From: a virus
Direction: 5' to 3' (one strand)
Length of the DNA stretch: 64,000 bases
IMG/VR virus record: IMGVR_UViG_3300008451_000399
Coordinates: 22,412-86,411 of that record
Under the pieces are notes generated by a model. It was given only the letters and a program-made list of their open reading frames with translations. It was not told the origin of the DNA and ran no database searches. The translations under genes and the position numbers were made by a program. Every line of letters starts with the position of its first letter. Position 1 is the first letter of the stretch. This document shows, piece after piece, positions 1-9,840 of the stretch.

Positions 1-318
1 TCTTTGCCCAAATGCACAGCCGAGTTTCTAGTCCTTTTGTTTTATGAGCTTGGTCTTTCTGGACAGGGTGCGAATGGGGCTACTCCTATTACGTGGCAAG
101 AAATTGAAGCTTTTAACAGAATTGCAGATAAAAGACTTACCCCTTGGGAAGCAGAAATGTTGCACAAGATGAGTGAAGCTTATGTACATGAAGTACATGC
201 AGGAACAGATAAAGGTCGTACAGCTCCATATTCTGATACAGATATGACAGTGGTTAAACGACAAAGCGTAGCAAGTAAATTTAGGGCTTCTATGGAAGCT
301 GCAAAACAAAATAGATAG
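1..318 (+). CDS. Tail assembly chaperone, frameshift extension (gpT-like, partial 5')
   Basis: This frame is open from the window edge and ends nine bases before the tape measure gene. It encodes about 104 residues with a helical segment WQEIEAFNRIADKRLTPWE and no convincing ribosome binding site of its own. A TTG at 4 or an internal ATG would be poor starts. Position directly before the tape measure gene, the length, and the slippery heptamer at 7-13 fit the T domain of a G-T type chaperone that guides tape measure protein and recruits tail tube subunits. It is probably translated only as a fusion by -1 frameshifting. Confidence 0.55.
   Translation, partial: SLPKCTAEFLVLLFYELGLSGQGANGATPITWQEIEAFNRIADKRLTPWEAEMLHKMSEAYVHEVHAGTDKGRTAPYSDTDMTVVKRQSVASKFRASMEAAKQNR
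2..31 (+). CDS. Tail assembly chaperone, zero-frame C-terminus (partial)
   Basis: The second reading frame is open from the window edge and stops at TAG 29-31. Its last residues read LCPNAQPSSF. It contains a heptamer of the form X XXY YYZ just before the stop, so it fits the short (gpG-like) product of a frameshifted tail-assembly chaperone gene lying upstream of the tape measure gene. Only ten codons are in the window, so identity rests on context and on the frameshift signal. Confidence 0.4.
   Translation, partial: LCPNAQPSF
7..13 (+). promoter_or_regulatory. Candidate -1 ribosomal frameshift site (CCCAAAT)
   Basis: CCCAAAT fits the X XXY YYZ slippery pattern when read as C CCA AAT in the frame that stops at 29-31. 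Slipping back by one base gives CCC AAA and continues in the frame that runs to 318. Lambda-like phages make the G and G-T tail chaperones this way, at the same place relative to the tape measure gene. The A-site AAT to AAA change leaves a third-position mismatch, so efficiency may be low. Confidence 0.5.
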
Positions 319-326
319 GGTTTAAT

Positions 327-3300
327 ATGGGAATGACAACGAGCGAACTGTCAATGAAAGTTAAGTCAGAGGGTATTGCACAAGCTGCCATTGACTTAGG
401 TAATCTCGCTAAAGCAGCGTCTTCTGTTGACGCAGAAACTCGCTCGTTTATTGTTTCACAACAGAAGATGAACTCTTCGAGTGATAAATCTGCTAAAGCT
501 TCTGAATTATTAGATTTAAAAATAACTAAACAAAAACTCTCTATTCAAGCTCTAATTGAGAGAACAGAGCGTCTAGCAGCAGCGAACACTTCTTTGCAAG
601 CAAAGCAAGAACAAATTGCTAATAGCAAGCTTGCTGCTGAATTGGAGAGACAAGCTTCTGCAGCGCAAAAAGCAGCTCAATCTGCTGAGGCTCATGAACG
701 TGCAATGACCAAGCAACACATTCAAGCTTTGAAAATGAATGAAGCTTTTGACAAGCAAGCAAAAGGGTTGGATGAAGTCAATCGTAGAGGTAATGTTTAT
801 GTCAACACATTACGTTCTATGGCTACAGCAGCTTTAGCTTATGTTGGTGTGAATTTCTTCACTGATGTTGTGAAACAAGCTGACGCTTGGAGTTTAGCGC
901 AATCTAAATTAAAACTCGCTGTCGGAAGTATGGAAGGTGCTATTGTAGCACAAAAAGACTTGTATGAGATTTCTCAAAAACTTCGTGTGCCATTAGAAGA
1001 TACGACAAAGTTATTCACTCGTATGATGGTTCCATTACAGAAGATGGGGAAAACCAGCTCAGATGCTAAAGAAATGGTTTCTGCATTTTCCACAGCCCTA
1101 AAGCTGTCTGGTGCTACAGGGCAAGAAGCAGCTTCAGCTATGCTACAGTTCTCTCAGTCCTTAAACGCTGGACGTTTAAATGGTGGTGAGTTTAATTCCA
1201 TTGCAGAAGCTTCTCCTAATATTCTACGTGCAGTAGAAGCTGAATTCAAACGTCTTGGAGTCAGTGTAGAAGGTACTTCTGGTGGCTTGAAGAAATTAGC
1301 TGCAGACGGCAAAATCACCACAGAGATTCTTTACAATGCAATTAAGAACGCTTCCCCAAAATGGGCTAAAGAGTTTGAAACACTTCCATTGACAGTAGAT
1401 GGTGCATTAACACGTATTAAGAATGCTTGGGGCAAAGCGATTGGTGAACTTGGGCAGGACACAAAGTTCAATGAGAAAATGGCAGCTTCTCTTAAGAAGC
1501 TTGAAGAAATGTTGCCGAGTATTGCTAAAGCCATTGTAGGTGTATTTTCATTTATAGTAGATAATGGGGATGTAATTCTCAAAGTGTTTGCTGGTATTGC
1601 ATCAGCTACAGTGTTGTTTAATATTGGTAGTTTAGCTACAAAGATGTGGTTAGCTTATCAAAGTGTTGTTGCTGTCACAGGCGCAGTTGGTGGCTTGACT
1701 AAAGCTTTTGCGTTGATTGGTATTACTCCTGTTGGCGCAGCTTTGGTTGTGCTAGGTACGATTATAGCAGGTGGTATTGCACTTTGGAACAATTGGAACA
1801 AGGAAGTATCTGACTCTGAAAAAGCTCGTAAGAAAATAATAGAGGATTCTGATAGTATTGTTTCAAAAATCAATGCTGAGAACAATGAGATTAAAAAACA
1901 AATTGACTTATTACTATTAGCAACAGGACAGCAAGCTAGATATAACATTGAGAAGAATGGTGGTTCCGCAAGTAAGACAGACGTAGATACACAATTTGTT
2001 ACTGCAACTGAAGCTTATAAGAACTATGCTAAAGCAGAAAAAGACTTAAGTGACGCGATAAAAGCAAAAGGAAGGGTTCCATTTCAACTTTACGAAGATG
2101 TTAGGAAAAACAGAGATATTGCTTATGCTGCTAATATAAAGTATGAGAATGCATTGGCAGGTTTCAGAGAACAGCAAGCTTTGAAAGTTGAACAACAAGA
2201 TCGTCTTGCTATAAAAAATAGACAAGAAATTCAAGAAACTCAATTAAAAGCTCTAATGAGCGAAGCGGAACTTGCAAAAAAAGTTAGGCAAGACAGTTTA
2301 AAGCAACTAGAGGATGATGCTAAAAAAGAAGCTTGGCTTCCTAGCATGGTGGCTAATCAGAAGTTGATTATCGAGAAAAAATATCGGGAAGACCTTGAAA
2401 AAATAAAAACTCCAAAATCAGAGAAAGAAGCTGACAAAAACTTAAAAGCGCATCTTGACAGAATGACAGAGATGGCAGATAAGCTTCGTAACATGCGTAC
2501 AGAACTTGAGGGTATGCAAAAGTTTGGTGTTGATTGGGATAAGATGCTTCCAGAGGAAAAAGCTTTTGCTGATATTTCTAACAATATGAGTTCTTTAATA
2601 TCTAAAATTGGTGCTAAGAGAGCTGAGGAAGAGAAAGCTAGAGCTGGCGAAATAGAAGCTGCTGCTAAAGAGAAAAGAAGCTTAGAAGAGAAAGTAGCTA
2701 ATCAATTGAAAGGTATTGAACTAGCTAAGTCTGGTATGCAATCAGCCCAAGATGAATTAACCAGAAATGAAGCTTTATTAGAGTCTGAAGAAAAACGTGC
2801 AGAAGTTTTGGCTAAGATTGCTGCAGTCAAGGCTTACGATGAGTATCAAACAAAACAACTTGACCCAACTGTTCATGAAAAAGAGTTGGCATTTCTTTAT
2901 GAGAGATACCTTCTGCTTCAGAAGAATGCAGAAGTAGTGAATAAAAAAGTTGAGAAGGACGAAACTAATAAAGCAGATGAAGAAGCTAAAAAACTCTTAG
3001 ATGCTATGTTTGACACAACCAAAATAGATAAGTGGGAAACTGCTTCGTCTAAAGCTATGAAGGGAATGTTGAAAGGTGTTGTTGACTTAACCAAAGCATT
3101 TGATAAATTGAATGCCAAGAAAGAGACTTTAGCAGAGGCTGAAAAAGCTAACGAGAAGAGATTTAAGACAAATAAAATCTCCGAGATTGAGTATGAACAA
3201 AACAAAGCTAAGTTACAAGAAAAATCTACAGAGTATTACTTATCTTCCCTTGCTGAAATGACTGATGCTTCTAAGAACTTTTTTGACGAGGGTTCTAAGG

Positions 3301-5852
3301 GTTATAAAACGCTTGATGGTATTTCTAAAATTGTACACACTGCACAAATGGCTCGTAATCTAGTTGAAATGGGTCAGATGGCTATTAAAGCTGTGATGAA
3401 TCAAGCTAGTGGCGATCCATACTCTGCATGGGTTAGAATGGGTGCAATGGCGGCAGCAATGGCAGCGTTAGGTTTTGCTGTTGGTGGAGGTTTTAGTAGT
3501 TCTGGTAGTGGTGGCATGAAAGCTGCTGACGTACAGAAAGCACAAGGTTCTGGTAGTGTGTTTGGAGACTCTGAAGCTAAGTCTGATAGTGTTAGGAAAT
3601 CATTAGAACTTCTTAAATCAAGTTTTGACAAGCTTTATCCTGTCAATCAAGGTATGTTGAAAGCTTTACAATCTATTGAGAATAGTATGACAGGTTTGAC
3701 TAATCTTGTTGTACGCTCAGGAGGTGTTGCTGAAGGCACAAACATGGGGATTAAAGAAGGTGTTACATCTAAGAGTAGTATTGGCTGGATTCCTTCTATA
3801 ATATTAGGTGGTGTGACAGCTCCTGTAATTAAATTCTTAGGAAACTTATGGGGCAAAACTACACAAAACATTGTTGACTCTGGTATTCAGTTTGGTGGTA
3901 GTTTAGCTGGAATGAAACAAGGTCAAGGCTTTAATCAGTATGCCTCTGTTGATACAACTAAATCATCTTGGTTTGGTTTGAAAAAAGACACAACAAATAC
4001 TGTGCAAACTCAAGGTTTGAATGAAGAAATCTCTAAACAATTAGGTATGGTGTTTGGCAATATGCAGACAGCATTAGAAGAAGCTGGTAAAGCATTGTTT
4101 GGTTCCTCAGACGGAATTACAAAAGCTCTTGATGCCTTAGTGTTGACTACAAATAAAATCTCTTTGAAAGGATTGACAGGTCAAGCTTTAACAGACGCTA
4201 TCAACGCTGTAGTTTCTAAGGGCTTAGATGAAATGGCTTCTGCTGCTTTTAAAGGTTTTGAAGAGTTTCAAAAAGTTGGTGAAGGTATGGCACAAACAGT
4301 GCTTCGTGTTGCAAATAACTTTGCCACAATGAATGCTACTTTAGCTAAACTCAATTTGACAACATTTGAAACATCTATGGCTGGTGTAAAGGCTTCAGAT
4401 TCATTCTTGAAGTTGTTTGACAGTTTAGAAGATTTCCAATCAGCATCATCAGCTTACTACGACAAGTTCTTCACAGAAGCAGAGAAGAATGAAAAAGTTA
4501 TGAATGCTTTGAAGATTCAATTCCAAGGGATGAATTTAGAGCTTCCTAATTCTATCAAAGCGTATCGACAGCTTGTAGAAACTACTACAGACCCTGTTAA
4601 ATTAGCAGCATTATTAAAACTATCTGGTGCTTTTGCAGAATTGTTTGGAACTGCTTCAGCAGGTACAGAGAAGATGAGGGAAGCTATTGACGAGACAGCT
4701 AAATCAGCAGAGCGTTGGCTGAGTATTCGTAATCAAGCAGCATCTTTACAAGACTCTATTAACTCTGCAATGGGTAATCCTGAGCGTGACCCTGCTGTAC
4801 GAATGAAGAAGTTGTGGGACGATATGGCTGCTGACATTACTCCTGAACAAAAACTTGCATTAGCTGGTGAATTGAAAGATTTAATATTAGCTAAGTATCA
4901 AGTTGAAAAAGAAGCAATGACAAAGCTAATTGAGTTTGGTAAGCAACTAAGAAGTTATGTAGAAAGCTTGAAAGTTGGTAGCTTGTCTCCACTAACATTG
5001 CAAGAGAAATTGTTAGAAGCTAAGAAACAATATGAGGCAACTTTAGCTAAAGCCCAAGGCGGAGATGTTACAGCACAAGGAGCTTTACAAGGTAAATCTG
5101 ACACGTATTTGCAATTAGCTCAAACAGCTTTGGCATCAAGTGGACAATACCAAGAAGTATTTAACTCTGTGACAAACAGCTTAGATGCATTAGGTGTTGA
5201 AAGCATGTCTGCTGCTGAACGTGCAACACAGATTGCTAACAGTCAACTTGAGCAATTGCAAAAGTTAAAAGATTACGCTAACTCAATTGAAATTACTTCT
5301 GATAGGTATTACAATGAAAGCATTGTCAAACTTTCTTCTCAAGTGATGTTGCTAGACTCTATGAACAAGAAAATGGGTGTGTTCGACACGATTGCTGTTA
5401 CATTGGCTGGCATGTCTGCTCAGATAGCTGCTGCTGTAGCTGGTAAAACAGGTAGTGGTGTTACAACAGGTATTACAGGAACAACTCAAGACTTTATCAC
5501 ATCATTGTACCAACAATACGCTGGTAAGTCTGCTTCTCAAATTGATGTTGGTGGTATGGAGTATTGGAAACAAGAGTTGTTACAATACGGAAAAGACTAT
5601 GTAACTAAGGCTTTTGCTGAATCTGTTAAAGCTCCTGCTCCAACACAAAGTAATGCTGCACTTATTGATGAAATAAAAGCACTCCGAGAAGAAGTAGTTG
5701 GATTACGTGCGGATAGTGGAGTCAATACAACTAACACAATTCAAGCCGTTATTATGTCTAACAACGACAATGCTAAACAAGTTGTTGATGGTACAAATCA
5801 AAATAGACAAACACAATCGTGGGTAGAATCTAATTCTCCTGCTTTAGTTTAA
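327..5852 (+). CDS. Tail tape measure protein
   Basis: At 1841 residues this is the longest gene in the window, the hallmark of a tape measure protein, whose length sets tail length. Residues about 20-150 are an Ala/Lys/Glu-rich coiled coil. Residues about 190-380 match the conserved tape-measure N-terminal domain (segments such as LRVPLEDTTKLFTRMM and LNGGEFNSIAEASPNILRA). Hydrophobic stretches lie at about 392-490, 1035-1050 and 1150-1170, in keeping with a role in DNA passage through the host membrane. Further coiled coils fill about 600-980. Nearby genes are a chaperone upstream and tail-tip proteins downstream. Start ATG 327 follows the chaperone stop by nine bases. Confidence 0.93.
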   Translation: MGMTTSELSMKVKSEGIAQAAIDLGNLAKAASSVDAETRSFIVSQQKMNSSSDKSAKASELLDLKITKQKLSIQALIERTERLAAANTSLQAKQEQIANSKLAAELERQASAAQKAAQSAEAHERAMTKQHIQALKMNEAFDKQAKGLDEVNRRGNVYVNTLRSMATAALAYVGVNFFTDVVKQADAWSLAQSKLKLAVGSMEGAIVAQKDLYEISQKLRVPLEDTTKLFTRMMVPLQKMGKTSSDAKEMVSAFSTALKLSGATGQEAASAMLQFSQSLNAGRLNGGEFNSIAEASPNILRAVEAEFKRLGVSVEGTSGGLKKLAADGKITTEILYNAIKNASPKWAKEFETLPLTVDGALTRIKNAWGKAIGELGQDTKFNEKMAASLKKLEEMLPSIAKAIVGVFSFIVDNGDVILKVFAGIASATVLFNIGSLATKMWLAYQSVVAVTGAVGGLTKAFALIGITPVGAALVVLGTIIAGGIALWNNWNKEVSDSEKARKKIIEDSDSIVSKINAENNEIKKQIDLLLLATGQQARYNIEKNGGSASKTDVDTQFVTATEAYKNYAKAEKDLSDAIKAKGRVPFQLYEDVRKNRDIAYAANIKYENALAGFREQQALKVEQQDRLAIKNRQEIQETQLKALMSEAELAKKVRQDSLKQLEDDAKKEAWLPSMVANQKLIIEKKYREDLEKIKTPKSEKEADKNLKAHLDRMTEMADKLRNMRTELEGMQKFGVDWDKMLPEEKAFADISNNMSSLISKIGAKRAEEEKARAGEIEAAAKEKRSLEEKVANQLKGIELAKSGMQSAQDELTRNEALLESEEKRAEVLAKIAAVKAYDEYQTKQLDPTVHEKELAFLYERYLLLQKNAEVVNKKVEKDETNKADEEAKKLLDAMFDTTKIDKWETASSKAMKGMLKGVVDLTKAFDKLNAKKETLAEAEKANEKRFKTNKISEIEYEQNKAKLQEKSTEYYLSSLAEMTDASKNFFDEGSKGYKTLDGISKIVHTAQMARNLVEMGQMAIKAVMNQASGDPYSAWVRMGAMAAAMAALGFAVGGGFSSSGSGGMKAADVQKAQGSGSVFGDSEAKSDSVRKSLELLKSSFDKLYPVNQGMLKALQSIENSMTGLTNLVVRSGGVAEGTNMGIKEGVTSKSSIGWIPSIILGGVTAPVIKFLGNLWGKTTQNIVDSGIQFGGSLAGMKQGQGFNQYASVDTTKSSWFGLKKDTTNTVQTQGLNEEISKQLGMVFGNMQTALEEAGKALFGSSDGITKALDALVLTTNKISLKGLTGQALTDAINAVVSKGLDEMASAAFKGFEEFQKVGEGMAQTVLRVANNFATMNATLAKLNLTTFETSMAGVKASDSFLKLFDSLEDFQSASSAYYDKFFTEAEKNEKVMNALKIQFQGMNLELPNSIKAYRQLVETTTDPVKLAALLKLSGAFAELFGTASAGTEKMREAIDETAKSAERWLSIRNQAASLQDSINSAMGNPERDPAVRMKKLWDDMAADITPEQKLALAGELKDLILAKYQVEKEAMTKLIEFGKQLRSYVESLKVGSLSPLTLQEKLLEAKKQYEATLAKAQGGDVTAQGALQGKSDTYLQLAQTALASSGQYQEVFNSVTNSLDALGVESMSAAERATQIANSQLEQLQKLKDYANSIEITSDRYYNESIVKLSSQVMLLDSMNKKMGVFDTIAVTLAGMSAQIAAAVAGKTGSGVTTGITGTTQDFITSLYQQYAGKSASQIDVGGMEYWKQELLQYGKDYVTKAFAESVKAPAPTQSNAALIDEIKALREEVVGLRADSGVNTTNTIQAVIMSNNDNAKQVVDGTNQNRQTQSWVESNSPALV

Positions 5853-5867
5853 TTAAAGGAAATAAAT

Positions 5868-7343
5868 ATGGCAATTTCAGACAGTGAATACATCTCTTGG
5901 CTTTCTTCTCCATCTGCTATCAGATGTATTCTTGTCGAAGCCAAATGTAATTCTGGCGGTACAGAGGTAACTCGTTATTTATCTAATCGAGGTTATGTAA
6001 CAAGTCCATCTTCAACTCCAGCTAACACTGAATACAAAGGTGTTATCAAAGCTGGAGTTAAGCTGACAGAAACCCTTTCTCTGGAATCTAACGCAACCCT
6101 TTCTTACGGGGATATTGAGCTAGATAATACATCAGGAGAATTAGATTCTTGGCTTGACGATGTGTGGGACAATAGAGATGTAGCTGTATTTTATGGAGAT
6201 GTGAAATGGGAACGAGCTGACTTCAGACTTGTATTTGACGGAGTGTTGTCAGGTGTTGGTAGCTCTTCACGTACATCCCTTAATCTAATGTTAAGAGACA
6301 ATTTACAGAAACTCAACACCCCTATTTCGGATGTAAAGCTTGGTGGAAGCTCTACTAACAAGGATAGACTTATTCCTATTACTATCGGGGAATGTCACAA
6401 TGTAAGTCCTTTGTTGACAGACGCTGTAAATCATGAGTATCAAGTACACACTGGAGCTATTGAGTCTATTATTGAAGTGAGGGATAACGGTGCTCCTATC
6501 ACAGTGACACCCCTCTTGTCAACAGGGAAATTTAGATTAACATCTTCCCCCGTTGGAACAATTACTTGCTCAATCCAAGGTGCAAAATCATCCACATACA
6601 GTAATCAAATTGTGGATGCTATTAAATTGTTAGTCAAGTCTTTTGGCACACCGGCAAACAGGTTGACAGATTCAGATTTAGATGGTACAAATCTTTCAAG
6701 CTTTGCTTCTTCAAATACAGCTCCAATAGGGTTTTATCAATCTGACAGGATTAACTTATTAGAAGCTATTCAACAATTAGCTGGAAGTGTTGGGGGACAG
6801 ATAACTACATCTAGGGCTGGATTATTGAAAATACTTCGTATTGATTTTCCTCCTTCTGGAACTCCTGTGCTTATTAATACGGATCACATTGTAGAGAAAT
6901 CATTCGGGGTAGACAGCAGACTCCCTATTCAATCTTCTGTTAAGATTGGTTATTGTAAAAACTATACAGTAGAAAACAATCTTCAAACCGTTATTCCAGA
7001 AGAGCATAAGAGTTTATATGAACAGGAATGGCTTACTATAACACAATCTGACAGTACAGTGGCTACTAAGTATAAACAAATAGCAGAGCCTGTGCAGAAA
7101 GACACTTTGTTATTAACTACAGCTACAGCAACAACAGAAGCAACAAGACGTTTGAATATTGTCAAGCAACAACGTACTGTATACAAGATGACTTGTTTTG
7201 CAAGTATGTTTAATTTAGAACTTGGTCAGGCTGTTACTTTGAAACACCCTCGTTTTGGACTCAGTTCTGGAGTATTAGGGGTTGTTGTAGGGCTAGAACC
7301 AGATTGGATAAATGCAAGAATAACAGTGAAAGTAATGGTGTAA
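5868..7343 (+). CDS. Tail hub / distal tail structural protein
   Basis: The protein has 491 residues and no signal peptide. It follows the tape measure gene by 15 bases behind the ribosome site AAAGGAAATAAAT. The N-terminal part (ISDSEYISWLSS; then LSYGDIELDNTSGELDSWLDD at about 78-98, rich in beta structure) resembles siphophage baseplate/hub proteins placed directly after the tape measure gene. The C-terminal part (CFASMFNLELGQAVTLKHPR) resembles the beta-rich hub modules that follow. The family assignment comes mainly from gene order and fold-like features, so exact role (distal tail or hub) is not settled. Confidence 0.6.
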   Translation: MAISDSEYISWLSSPSAIRCILVEAKCNSGGTEVTRYLSNRGYVTSPSSTPANTEYKGVIKAGVKLTETLSLESNATLSYGDIELDNTSGELDSWLDDVWDNRDVAVFYGDVKWERADFRLVFDGVLSGVGSSSRTSLNLMLRDNLQKLNTPISDVKLGGSSTNKDRLIPITIGECHNVSPLLTDAVNHEYQVHTGAIESIIEVRDNGAPITVTPLLSTGKFRLTSSPVGTITCSIQGAKSSTYSNQIVDAIKLLVKSFGTPANRLTDSDLDGTNLSSFASSNTAPIGFYQSDRINLLEAIQQLAGSVGGQITTSRAGLLKILRIDFPPSGTPVLINTDHIVEKSFGVDSRLPIQSSVKIGYCKNYTVENNLQTVIPEEHKSLYEQEWLTITQSDSTVATKYKQIAEPVQKDTLLLTTATATTEATRRLNIVKQQRTVYKMTCFASMFNLELGQAVTLKHPRFGLSSGVLGVVVGLEPDWINARITVKVMV

Positions 7344-7344
7344 T

Positions 7345-8997
7345 ATGGCAACAGTTGTAAATACAAGAGATGTATTGTTATTAGCAGCTTCTCCGCGTTT
7401 GTTGTGGACTGGTGTTCGTGGAGTAAAGATAACAGCAGATTCTACTACATTTAAAGTGACAGCCGCTGGTTCACCTACGCCTTCTACAATTAACCTAACA
7501 AGTGCATTGAATGGTGTTTCAGGAACAGTGAATTGGACTGTCACATTTGGCACTGCAACATTGTCAAGTTCTACAGGAGCTACAACATCTCTTGTATATA
7601 GCAACATGACCACAAGTGTTGTTACTATCAAAGCAACTGTAACGGATGGTGGAGTTGCATACACAGACACTATTACTTTATCTAAAGTTGTTGATGGCGC
7701 AACAGGGGCTACAGGAGCCACAGGTTCAGCAGGTGCTGCAGGAGATCAAGGAGCAAGTTCTCGTATTGCTTACACTTTAATAGATGGAAATAGCTTAAAC
7801 TCGACACCGACAAGTGTTACAGTTTCTGGTGATTCTAAACCCTCTTCTGGAACTTGGGGAGAAACTAGATCATGGACTAATTCACCAAGTAGTCCCTCTG
7901 CAGGTCAAGCTGTTTTCCAATCTACAGGAACTTATAATCCTACTACGAATCAGACAGTTTGGGTGGTTCCTTACTTGAGCAATTTAAAAGTTGGGCAACT
8001 ATCAGCTATTACAGCAGACATTGGTACAATAACAGCAGGGAGTTTAACAGCTAATGTGACTATTGTTTCCAATGGGAATATTAAAGCAAGTGGACAGAAC
8101 TCTAACTTATCAAGTGTATGGGGAGATAACCCGAATACGAATAGTTATGGCGTAGCTGGAACTTGCAATACAACAGGAGGTACTGGAGTATTTGGTGTTG
8201 GGACAGCTCAAGGTGTCTATGGTTCTAGCCCATCAGGAAAGGCTATTTATGGGAATACCGACACAGGGTATGCTGTATATGGTATTTCAAGTAGTTCGTC
8301 TGGTGTAGGTGGATACTTCACCGCAGTAACAGGCTACGCTTTGCAAACAAGTGGTAAAAGCTTATTCCAAGAGTTTGATGCTATTACACTGACTTCAGAA
8401 TGCAGCTCATCTAGCTATTCATCAGGTGTATTTAGAAATACAAGTAGTGGTAAAGTTATTTCATTAGGTGGCGGTAGTTATGCTGCTTACAGTGGAAGTG
8501 GTGATGGCAAGATTTATGCTGTAGATGGTTTTACTCCTTTTACTGGAAGCCACAATGGGCTAATACTGAAACGACAGTTTCCAGAAGTAGGTGATATTGT
8601 ATGTGATGTTGCTACAATATTCAAGCATGATGTAAGCAATACATTAAGTGAAATTGCTTGTAGTTCTGTTGCTAATGATAAAAGAGTTATTGGAGTATTT
8701 GTATCAGAAGAACATGATAATCCTCTTGACATTCCTGATGAAGAATGGTATAATTACAAGGAAAAATATTCTTTAATTTCTTTCAATGCAGTTGGTGAAG
8801 GATGTATCAATGTATGTGGAGAGAATGGCAATATTGAAATAGGTGATTTAATTGTAACATCCTCTCAATCTGGAAAAGGTATGAAACAATCAGATGATAT
8901 TGTACGAAACATAACTGTAGCAAAATCCAGAGAAGATGTCAAGTTCGATTCACCTACGCAAATTAAACAAATAGCATGTATTTATATGTGCGGATAA
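7345..8997 (+). CDS. Tail tip/fibre protein with collagen-like segment
   Basis: The 550-residue protein begins one base after the previous stop. Residues about 25-115 look like an Ig-like beta domain (VNWTVTFGTATLSS). A Gly-X-Y collagen-like run at about 116-134 (GATGATGATGSAGAAGDQGA) suggests a trimer. A repetitive Gly/Ser/Thr-rich middle follows. The C-terminal about 160 residues (GDIVCDVATIFKHD, then VGEGCINVCGENGNIEIGDL) form a distinct globular domain, possibly a folding or tip domain. It probably forms the central tail spike or a fibre that contacts the cell. Receptor specificity cannot be read from the sequence. Confidence 0.6.
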   Translation: MATVVNTRDVLLLAASPRLLWTGVRGVKITADSTTFKVTAAGSPTPSTINLTSALNGVSGTVNWTVTFGTATLSSSTGATTSLVYSNMTTSVVTIKATVTDGGVAYTDTITLSKVVDGATGATGATGSAGAAGDQGASSRIAYTLIDGNSLNSTPTSVTVSGDSKPSSGTWGETRSWTNSPSSPSAGQAVFQSTGTYNPTTNQTVWVVPYLSNLKVGQLSAITADIGTITAGSLTANVTIVSNGNIKASGQNSNLSSVWGDNPNTNSYGVAGTCNTTGGTGVFGVGTAQGVYGSSPSGKAIYGNTDTGYAVYGISSSSSGVGGYFTAVTGYALQTSGKSLFQEFDAITLTSECSSSSYSSGVFRNTSSGKVISLGGGSYAAYSGSGDGKIYAVDGFTPFTGSHNGLILKRQFPEVGDIVCDVATIFKHDVSNTLSEIACSSVANDKRVIGVFVSEEHDNPLDIPDEEWYNYKEKYSLISFNAVGEGCINVCGENGNIEIGDLIVTSSQSGKGMKQSDDIVRNITVAKSREDVKFDSPTQIKQIACIYMCG

Positions 8998-9009
8998 TAA
9001 GAGGTTTTA

Positions 9010-9840
9010 GTGAGTAATATTAGAATTGTTTACAACAATGCAGCAGACAGAGCTACTATTACAGCTTCTTCAACAGCAGGTAGTTTAGCAGCTTCTAATT
9101 TAAAGACAGATTTTAAGTCTGCTATCTACCGTAGCACAGGAACAACTACAACAATTACACTAACTTGGACAACTGCTGAATTTGTTGGTATGGTGGCATT
9201 ACCTTTTAGTAATCTTACAAGTCCTGCAACACTTCAAGTAAAGTGCTACACAGAGTCTACAGATGTTTCTCCTGTGTTAGATACAGGTGTTGTTAGTGCT
9301 TGTGCAGCAGCTCCGCTAGGAGCTTGGGATTGGGGTAATGTTCCATTAGGTGTTAATGCATATTCGTATGTAGGTAGTGCTTATGGTAGAGCTTGGTTCG
9401 AAACAAATGCTATTAAGAAAATGGAAGTGATTATCTCAGATACAACAAATCCTTCAGGATACATTGAAGCATCTCGTATTGTGTGTGGAGCCTATTTTGA
9501 GCCAATTAACAATGCAGAGTTAAATGCTCAATGGGCTGTCAATGAGACTAGCACAAATACACGTAATGATAGCTCAGATTTGATTACAGATTTAGGTAGT
9601 AAGAGTAAGAAGATTTCTTTCAGTTTGGAACATATGACTCCTTCAGATAGAGCTTCTGTGACCAATATCCTGAGAGGTAATGGTATTGCGCGTCCTGTAT
9701 TCTTAAGTTTGTTTCCTGAAGACAGTGATGCTAGTCAAGAACAACTATATCAAGTGTATGGTAAATTAAGTCAACAATCTGCTGTGAGTATTGCCTATTG
9801 GAATGCATATAGTAGTACATTAGAAGTGGAGGAAAGTTAA
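9010..9840 (+). CDS. Minor tail protein, unknown
   Basis: The start is GTG 9010, chosen because AAGAGG lies seven bases upstream and no ATG fits. The 276 residues are beta-rich with Thr-rich strands (TITLTWTTAEFVGMVALPF) and resemble the jelly-roll, discoidin-like accessory tail proteins common between siphophage hub and fibre genes. Its stop overlaps the ATG of the fibre gene (TAATG), so the two are translationally coupled. A role in the tail tip is inferred from position only. Confidence 0.5.
   Translation: MSNIRIVYNNAADRATITASSTAGSLAASNLKTDFKSAIYRSTGTTTTITLTWTTAEFVGMVALPFSNLTSPATLQVKCYTESTDVSPVLDTGVVSACAAAPLGAWDWGNVPLGVNAYSYVGSAYGRAWFETNAIKKMEVIISDTTNPSGYIEASRIVCGAYFEPINNAELNAQWAVNETSTNTRNDSSDLITDLGSKSKKISFSLEHMTPSDRASVTNILRGNGIARPVFLSLFPEDSDASQEQLYQVYGKLSQQSAVSIAYWNAYSSTLEVEES

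Noticed and set aside
28-309. Minus-strand frames opposite the tail genes
   Set aside because: Such frames lie opposite strongly supported plus-strand tail genes and lack family features, so they are treated as shadows.
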